Source of the DNA: Amulumruptor sp947039275
GTDB lineage: Bacteria > Bacteroidota > Bacteroidia > Bacteroidales > Muribaculaceae
Direction of reading: 5' to 3'
DNA: 36,803 bases
NCBI GenBank assembly: GCA_947039275.1
Contig: CAMQYL010000028.1
Location: forward strand, 1-36,803
Every line of letters begins with the position of its first letter. Position 1 is the stretch's first letter. The notes beneath the pieces were generated by a model. That model was not told the DNA's origin. It did no database searches and was given only the letters and a program-made list of their open reading frames with translations. Below are positions 31,675 to 36,803 of this stretch, piece by piece. The position numbers and the translations under genes were made by a program.

Positions 31675-32208
31675 ATGTCACAAAATCATACACCTATGTC
31701 AACATCCAATCATGCCCCGACGCGCAGCCCCAAGGGGACACGCCCCGTGTCACGCAAATTTTATGAGTCGCTGTGCTCTCTGATACGCAGCGCAGCCATC
31801 TTCAGCGACGATGTATTCGTTGAGCATTTCATCCACAGCATAGACGATTACATAGACCACGGAGTGATAATATCAGATTTCACAGACACCGAGTACGTGA
31901 TGTTTACCCTCCTCCAGCCCCAAATCGACAAGGCTCTGGAGCGTTCACGCCGTGCCCGCGAGGCAGCCGCGCGCCGCCGCGAAACCCGTGAGCAGAACGA
32001 GCCTCAGGAGCAACCTTGTCAAAGCCCCACATCCTCCACTACAGCACCAACACCCACCGCCCACGAGCAGAAACGTGCCATCAGACGAGAAGCAGCCAAA
32101 GCCCGCAGGCTTCAAAAGCACCAGGAACGCCTCACCCGGCGCACCACCGCACAGCATAGGTCCCAAATTACAACAACTACCATGCCAGCCGTCCGCTCAA
32201 TCCTTTAA
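31675..32208 (+). CDS. Hypothetical protein, possibly DUF6291-like
   Basis: The frame is 177 aa from an ATG at 31675. The segment SRKFYESLCSLIRSAAIFSDDVFVEHFIHSIDDYIDHGVI...EYVMFTLLQPQIDKALERSRRAREAAARRRE loosely resembles the DUF6291-type domain of mobile elements. The rest is basic, Gln/Pro/Thr-rich and probably disordered. A TAACTTTG -7 box at 31663-31670 puts transcription start close to 31675, so the ATG at 31696 (MSTSNHAPT) may be the real start. I cannot give a function. Confidence 0.6.
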   Translation: MSQNHTPMSTSNHAPTRSPKGTRPVSRKFYESLCSLIRSAAIFSDDVFVEHFIHSIDDYIDHGVIISDFTDTEYVMFTLLQPQIDKALERSRRAREAAARRRETREQNEPQEQPCQSPTSSTTAPTPTAHEQKRAIRREAAKARRLQKHQERLTRRTTAQHRSQITTTTMPAVRSIL

Positions 32209-32283
32209 CGCAAAAGTCCCGGATTTCGGAAGTCATAACAATATTTATTTGTGGCAAATCGTTATATTATTAATAATAATGGC

Positions 32284-32291
32284 TAACTTTG
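32284..32291 (+). promoter_or_regulatory. -7 box for the XRE-ImmA/IrrE-PIN module
   Basis: TAACTTTG fits TAnnTTTG 24 nt before the XRE ATG at 32316. The upstream region is very AT-rich; no -33 TTG lies at the usual distance. Confidence 0.5.
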
Positions 32292-32315
32292 CCACGACAT
32301 TTTGAAATATTTGAC

Positions 32316-32645
32316 ATGGACGATATTGTTGCACGCAACTTACGAAAATTCAGAGAAGCAGCAGGTTACACACAAAAACAAGTCGGAACCGCATTAGGAT
32401 TAGACCGATCCGCTTATGCTAACTACGAGTCTGGCATAAGGGAAGTTCCATATGATGTACTTGAAAAGGTTTCGGATCTTTTTGGGTGCGACATGTATGT
32501 ATTGTTTGAGGAGAATGCAGATGCCATGATTCTTGCTTCGGCATTTCGTCTTGAAGGACTCACACCCTCTGATATGGACGAAATAGTGCACTTTAAAGAT
32601 ATTGTAAAATCATATCTTAAAATGGAGAAGATTGCATCACGATGA
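32316..32645 (+). CDS. XRE-family HTH regulator
   Basis: The 109-aa protein has an HTH_3 domain at about 5-62 (IVARNLRKFREAAGYTQKQVGTALGLDRSAYANYESGIREVPYDVLEKVSDLFGCDMYVLF). A C-terminal helix (GLTPSDMDEIVHFKDIVKSYLKMEKIASR) may contact a partner. Its stop overlaps the next ATG by 4 nt (ATGA). It probably autoregulates the three-gene module and may be cut by the following peptidase. Confidence 0.88.
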   Translation: MDDIVARNLRKFREAAGYTQKQVGTALGLDRSAYANYESGIREVPYDVLEKVSDLFGCDMYVLFEENADAMILASAFRLEGLTPSDMDEIVHFKDIVKSYLKMEKIASR

Positions 32646-33358
32646 AGCAGGGAGATATAAATGTAATCGAACGTCAGGTAGTTGATTTTCGCCAAGAGAA
32701 CGGACTGAATGATTCGGAAGCAATAAACTTAAAAAGTCTGCTTTTAAAGCTCAATGTTTTGACCATATTCCGTCCCCTTTCGGTTGATTTCTCAGGAATG
32801 AGCCTTAAAAGCCCCACAGGTGAACGTTTCATGCTCGTCAATTCCCTCCATCCGCGTGGTCGTCAGCATTACACCATCGCTCATGAATTATATCATCTTT
32901 TCATTGAAGAAAACCCCAAACCGCACTATTGCTCTCCATCCACGCCTAAAGATGAATCCGAGCAGAGGGCTGACCTGTTCGCATCCATGCTTTTGATGCC
33001 AGCCACCGGAATCAAACAGCTCATACCAACAGAAGAACTGAGACATAACTCAATTACACTATCTACCGTAATACGGTTAGAGCACTACTTTTCCGTCTCC
33101 CGCCAAGCCATAATATATAGATTGGCATCTCTTAAGCTTATCTCTAAAGCACTATGTGACAACCTCCGATCTTTCCCTGCCACCAAAACCGCAAAGGAAT
33201 ATGGATATGACATCGCTCTCTATAATCCTGGCAATGACGGGCTCGTCATTGGAGACTTCGGCGATAAAGCACGTCATCTATTTGACGAGGGGAAGATTTC
33301 CGAGGGTCATTATCGAGAATTAATGAGCAAGATAGGGATTAATGTTGATGAAAACTAA
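32642..33358 (+). CDS. ImmA/IrrE-family metallopeptidase
   Basis: The 238-aa protein has the zinc motif H81-E-L-Y-H85 in YTIAHELYHLFIEE and the downstream glutamate in ESEQRADLFASMLLMP (about 106-119). This is the ImmA/IrrE (COG2856) signature, followed by a helical segment LSTVIRLEHYFSVSRQAIIYRL. Known ImmA proteins cleave XRE-type repressors, so the upstream XRE protein is the obvious candidate target. It overlaps the PIN gene by 17 nt. Confidence 0.9.
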   Translation: MKQGDINVIERQVVDFRQENGLNDSEAINLKSLLLKLNVLTIFRPLSVDFSGMSLKSPTGERFMLVNSLHPRGRQHYTIAHELYHLFIEENPKPHYCSPSTPKDESEQRADLFASMLLMPATGIKQLIPTEELRHNSITLSTVIRLEHYFSVSRQAIIYRLASLKLISKALCDNLRSFPATKTAKEYGYDIALYNPGNDGLVIGDFGDKARHLFDEGKISEGHYRELMSKIGINVDEN

Positions 33359-33872
33359 GATTGTGCTTGATGCGGATGTCATCATACATTTCATCGAAGC
33401 CGAACGATTAAGCTTTCTACTTGGGATATTCCCCGAATACGAGTATCTCATCTTAGATGTCGTGTACCACGAACTTTCAAAGAGCAAGGGAACAAAAGTT
33501 CAGCTTGACAATACTTTGAGAGTTTTCGCAAGACGCATCAGCTTAGTGAAGTTCTCGCCGACAGGCGAATCCCGGAGAGAATACGCACGCCTCCTCTCCC
33601 AGCTGGCATTAGGACATGGAGAAAGTGCCTGCATGGTCTACTGCCGGGACAATGCAGATGTATTAGGTAGCAGCAATCTCAAAGACATCGCCGACTATTG
33701 CATATCTCACCATATCACATATCTTACGACATTAGATTTTCTTTATTATGCATATGTCCGTCACCTGATGACCAAACAAGAGTGTGACGAATTTATCGAT
33801 AAAGTCCTGACCGCAGGGAGCAAATTACCGCGCATTGACATCTCGACTTACTCATGCTCTGTGATGCTATAA
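33342..33872 (+). CDS. PIN-domain nuclease-like protein
   Basis: The 176-aa protein has the PIN acidic pattern: D10-A-D12 in KIVLDADVIIHF, E44 in DVVYHELSKS, E94 in LALGHGESACMVY and D115 in SNLKDIADYC. PIN proteins, such as VapC toxins, cut RNA. An ATG at 33348 is a likely alternative start (MKTKIVLDAD). It overlaps the peptidase gene and ends the module; the TonB receptor gene converges 1 nt away. Compared with VapC (about 130 aa) it has an extra C-terminal part. Confidence 0.85.
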   Translation: MLMKTKIVLDADVIIHFIEAERLSFLLGIFPEYEYLILDVVYHELSKSKGTKVQLDNTLRVFARRISLVKFSPTGESRREYARLLSQLALGHGESACMVYCRDNADVLGSSNLKDIADYCISHHITYLTTLDFLYYAYVRHLMTKQECDEFIDKVLTAGSKLPRIDISTYSCSVML

Positions 33873-35735
33873 CTACAGGGTGAGGCGGAAGCCGCCCAGG
33901 GCGGTGAGGCCGGGCATGGGGTAGCCGCGGTTGATGGTGTAGCGGGCGTCGGTGATGTTTTCCAAGCGGGTGAAGAGGGAGATGTAGCAGCAGACTTGCC
34001 ATGTGAGTTTGAGGTTGAGCAGGGCGTAGCTCTGATTGTGCATGTCATCGGCAACGTAGAGACCTCCTACGCCTTTGAGGTCGGCAGCGACATTGAGGCA
34101 TTTCAACGCCTGCCATTCCACGCCTAAGAAGTATTGATTTTTGGGAGCTCCGACAAGGTTGTTGAGAGATGTGTGGAGATAGCTGTATGAAGCTGTGAGC
34201 CACAGATTGTCAAGCGGATGGCTGCGAGCCGACAGCTCTATGCCTTTGTTGATAAACGAGCCCGTGTTCTGGTTTTTCTGATTGACGGTCTGTATCATAT
34301 CGTCACCTTTGCTGTAATACGCCGTCAGCTCCCCCATAAAATAACGCGAGAAGGATTTGCTGACCGACAGCTCGTAGTTCATCATCTTCTCAGGCTGCAG
34401 GTCAGGATTTGCCATGCGGTAAAGGTAGAGTTCGCGGAATGACGGATTGCGGTAACCCATAGCGAGATTGCCTTTCAGAGTCCACTCACGTCCGGGATTG
34501 ACCGAAAAACCAAATTGCGGAACCCATTGCGTGTCAAACATATCGCTGTTAGCTATGCGGAGACCTCCGTTTAGATTCAAAACATCGCCAAACATCATCT
34601 GCGACAGGGTCAGATATGGCGAATACTCCACTATGGTCTTGCGTCCCATCGTACTCATCGACCCCTCCTTGTGCTCATTGCCGCCCGACATGGGTATTTC
34701 ACCCGAATACACATCGAAATCAAAGCCCCCGGTCATGGACGCACCTTTCCACGGTCGGAAATTCTGATAAAGGATGACCCCCAGACGGTCATCCGTGCTG
34801 TGGAAGTGGCGCGGATCGTCCACATAATGGTTGCCATAGTTATAATACACACGTGCGCTGCCCGAAGTGTTGCCGTAATGGTTGGTAGCAGTCAGTGCAG
34901 CCTCGCCACGCGTGACGTTCTGGTGGTAGACATCCGTAGACAGCGGATTAGACAGCGTGGGATATATCGGGTCATCCCCACGGAAATTCATCAGAGTGTA
35001 ATCTGCATAAGCCTTCCATCGGTCTGAAAACTCATAACCCACTTTGGCATAGCCGCTTGCCTGCTTGAAGTCAAGCCCGTCGACATTGCCGTCAGTGCGG
35101 TCATACGAGAGCGACACGAGCGAGGAGAAGCGACCGCGGCGCACCGTGTTTGACACCGATGAGAGCCAGGTGTTATAAGAACCATACTGCGACTCCACGG
35201 TGGTACGCACACCGTCATGGCGCGCATCCTTGGTGATGACATTGATGGTGCCAGCCATGGCATTGGAGCCGTAGAGCACCGAGCCTGGTCCGCGCAGCAC
35301 CTCCACGCGCTCCACATAGTCCTTGTCATAGAAATCGGCTATGTGGTGGGAATAAATGCCCGCAAACTGCGGCTGTCCGTCGACCATCATCAGCACTCCG
35401 CTCGCCCTGTCGCCACCGACACCGCGCAGTTTGATATGCCCCGAGCCTCCGTTGCTCACCCCGAAGCCGAATATGCTCCTCTGCGACACAAACAGGCTCG
35501 GCACCATGCCCGAGATTGCCGACAATACCTGCGTATTGCCGGTTGATTCCAGCTGCCTGTTGTCGATGACCGATACCGTATATGGCAGCAACTTCTGAGG
35601 CACGGCTCTGTTGGTGCCAGTCACTACCACTTCGCCAAGAGTGTGGAGCGTATCTACATTTTCGGCTCCCGATAAATCAAGAGCCGAAAATATTGACGAC
35701 GATAATATCACCGTGATTACCGCAGCGTGCTTCAT
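33873..35735 (-). CDS. TonB-dependent receptor (BtuB/CirA-like)
   Basis: The 620-aa protein has a signal peptide (about 24 residues). The TonB box region is HTLGEVVVTGTNRA and the plug is PYTVSVIDNRQLESTGNTQVLSAISGMVPSLFV...VEVLRGPGSVLYGSNAMAGTINVITK. A 22-strand barrel ends LTALGGFRLTL. The small size and plug resemble receptors for siderophores, haem or cobalamin rather than SusC. I see no cobalamin riboswitch upstream. It starts 3 nt after the DUF362 gene, so the two form an operon. Confidence 0.92.
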   Translation of the reverse strand: MKHAAVITVILSSSIFSALDLSGAENVDTLHTLGEVVVTGTNRAVPQKLLPYTVSVIDNRQLESTGNTQVLSAISGMVPSLFVSQRSIFGFGVSNGGSGHIKLRGVGGDRASGVLMMVDGQPQFAGIYSHHIADFYDKDYVERVEVLRGPGSVLYGSNAMAGTINVITKDARHDGVRTTVESQYGSYNTWLSSVSNTVRRGRFSSLVSLSYDRTDGNVDGLDFKQASGYAKVGYEFSDRWKAYADYTLMNFRGDDPIYPTLSNPLSTDVYHQNVTRGEAALTATNHYGNTSGSARVYYNYGNHYVDDPRHFHSTDDRLGVILYQNFRPWKGASMTGGFDFDVYSGEIPMSGGNEHKEGSMSTMGRKTIVEYSPYLTLSQMMFGDVLNLNGGLRIANSDMFDTQWVPQFGFSVNPGREWTLKGNLAMGYRNPSFRELYLYRMANPDLQPEKMMNYELSVSKSFSRYFMGELTAYYSKGDDMIQTVNQKNQNTGSFINKGIELSARSHPLDNLWLTASYSYLHTSLNNLVGAPKNQYFLGVEWQALKCLNVAADLKGVGGLYVADDMHNQSYALLNLKLTWQVCCYISLFTRLENITDARYTINRGYPMPGLTALGGFRLTL

Positions 35736-35738
35736 GGA

Positions 35739-36725
35739 TTACTTTTTGTCGATATCTATGATGACGTATTTCTTGGTGCCGAGACCTAACTTTTCGGCAT
35801 AGTCCACGGTGTGGGTTCCGTGGCGCGTATTGATGCGTTCGATCAGCGGCTGGTTGTCATCGCCTTCACCAGGCTTGTGGTTGAAAACGAAGTCAAGACA
35901 TGCCTGGTCAAGAGCCACGGGGTCAAGCGAAGCAAGGATGCCCATGTCCTTGAGGACAGGCGTGGCGGGATTGCCGTTGCAGTCGCAGTCGACCGACATA
36001 TTGTTCATCACGTCGATATAAACGATGCCATTCTTGCCTTTGAAATAAGTGTCAACTGACTGCGCCGCTCCAGCCATGGACTCCAAGAAACCGTCCTGAC
36101 CGTTACGTGGCTTTGTAAAAGCCTCCTCTGGCTTGGATGTCAATCCAGCCGAGTGGATGAGAGCCTTGCCGTCAGCCGAAGCCACACCGATGCTCTGGTT
36201 TTTGAGCACACCGCCGAAGCCACCCATCTGATGACCCTTGAAGTGGGCGAGATTGATCATGAAATCATAATCGGCAAGGTGCTTGCCCACGAGATTGTCG
36301 GCGAAATAGGTAGAATCCTGCATCGGCAGCAGCATGTCTCCATCGGCATCCATGATGTCAACGGCAGCGATTTTGTCATAACCGCGCTCTGCGATAGCCT
36401 TAAGGTGGTCAGCAGTGTGACGGCGGTTGCCGTTATATGCAGTGTTGCACTCCACGAGAGTCCCGTCAACCTCCTTGACTAATTTTTCTATCAGCTGCGG
36501 GCTCAGATGGTTTGTTTTTGATGATTCACCAGTGCTGATTTTCACTGCCACCTTGCCCTCAGGCTTGACACCCAGAGCTTTGAACACAGCGAGAAGCGAC
36601 TCAGGCGTGATTTCAGAAGTAAAATAGACTTTCGCCGGCTCGGATGTAGCAGCCGTCTGAGCCGTGCATGACATAGCTGCCATAGACAGTCCTAATGTCA
36701 ACGTGGTTAATGCTTTCTTTATCAT
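35739..36725 (-). CDS. DUF362 protein
   Basis: The 328-aa protein has an N-terminal signal, possibly a lipoprotein type (MAAMSC, Cys20). The DUF362 core includes VAVKISTGESSKTNHLSPQLIEKLVKEVDGTLVECNTAYNGNRRHTADHLKAIAERGY, INLAHFKGHQMGGFGGVLKNQSIG and ILASLDPVALDQACLDFV. No 4Fe-4S ferredoxin domain is attached, unlike many DUF362 proteins. The function is unknown. It is upstream of, and cotranscribed with, the TonB receptor, hinting at a role in use of the imported compound or its metal. Confidence 0.88.
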   Translation of the reverse strand: MIKKALTTLTLGLSMAAMSCTAQTAATSEPAKVYFTSEITPESLLAVFKALGVKPEGKVAVKISTGESSKTNHLSPQLIEKLVKEVDGTLVECNTAYNGNRRHTADHLKAIAERGYDKIAAVDIMDADGDMLLPMQDSTYFADNLVGKHLADYDFMINLAHFKGHQMGGFGGVLKNQSIGVASADGKALIHSAGLTSKPEEAFTKPRNGQDGFLESMAGAAQSVDTYFKGKNGIVYIDVMNNMSVDCDCNGNPATPVLKDMGILASLDPVALDQACLDFVFNHKPGEGDDNQPLIERINTRHGTHTVDYAEKLGLGTKKYVIIDIDKK

Positions 36726-36803
36726 AGCAATATGCAGATTTGTGATTTTTCAATGATTCGGTAAAAATAACCGAAGTAGTTGAAACTTAAGTTAATATAT
36801 CGA

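Noticed and set aside
35736..36803. Cobalamin riboswitch controlling the TonB receptor
   Set aside because: The 78 nt upstream of the DUF362 gene hold only a small TTCGGT/ACCGAA hairpin (36757-36775) and no recognisable B12-box.
1..36803. CRISPR array
   Set aside because: No regularly spaced direct repeats were seen; all repeats found are palindromic and dispersed.

Overview
The window looks like a chromosomal segment of a Bacteroidales bacterium, probably Muribaculaceae-like; the family is my inference from gene content and overall style. Several promoters match the Bacteroidetes pattern, -33 TTG/TTTG and -7 TAnnTTTG with a 20-nt spacer. Shine-Dalgarno sequences are nearly absent. The ribosomal cluster rpmB-rpmG-DUF4295 and the coaX / outer-membrane protein / lptC / CNNM cluster are also typical of Bacteroidetes.

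Region 1 (1-13565) is mostly core metabolism and envelope. An RsmI-like methyltransferase and a metallo-beta-lactamase-fold hydrolase run rightward. A leftward run then reads pldA (outer-membrane phospholipase A), an acyl-CoA thioesterase, an esterase and an RsmF-type rRNA m5C methyltransferase. A NUDIX hydrolase, an unknown small protein and a PepSY-like secreted protein follow. Next comes the leftward series holA, coaX, an outer-membrane barrel protein, lptC and a CNNM/CorC transporter. The leftward ribosomal protein operon has its own promoter, back to back with recF.

Region 2 (13566-20939) holds recF with a DUF721 gene, a compound palindromic repeat region, an alanine-rich lipoprotein, a second perfect long hairpin, a TrpB2-type tryptophan synthase beta subunit, a Ca2+-type P-ATPase and tRNA-Ser(CGA).

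Region 3 (20940-25256) is accessory and looks more AT-rich. It starts just after tRNA-Ser. It contains a toxin-antitoxin-like unit (toxin-like protein plus XRE regulator, with paired operator-like repeats around the promoter), a second XRE regulator, a DUF1016 (YhcG-type) nuclease gene that has lost its catalytic domain, and a leftward three-gene set: an ORF6N-PLD-like protein, a small membrane protein and a PH-domain membrane protein.

Region 4 (25257-31674) has a paired outer-membrane TonB-receptor-like barrel and macroglobulin-like secreted protein, a HipA-like kinase overlapping a DUF3037 protein, and an HxlR regulator divergent from a cupin with operator-like palindromes between them. Two more copies of the palindromic repeat family lie here.

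Region 5 (31675-36803) has a lineage-type unknown protein, an XRE / ImmA-IrrE protease / PIN nuclease triad that looks like a toxin-antitoxin or stress-response module, and a leftward pair encoding a DUF362 protein and a TonB-dependent receptor.

The most interesting material is the two XRE-centred modules, the strong Shine-Dalgarno before one antitoxin in a lineage that normally does without them, and the dispersed palindromic repeat family with TTGTAGGGAC termini.
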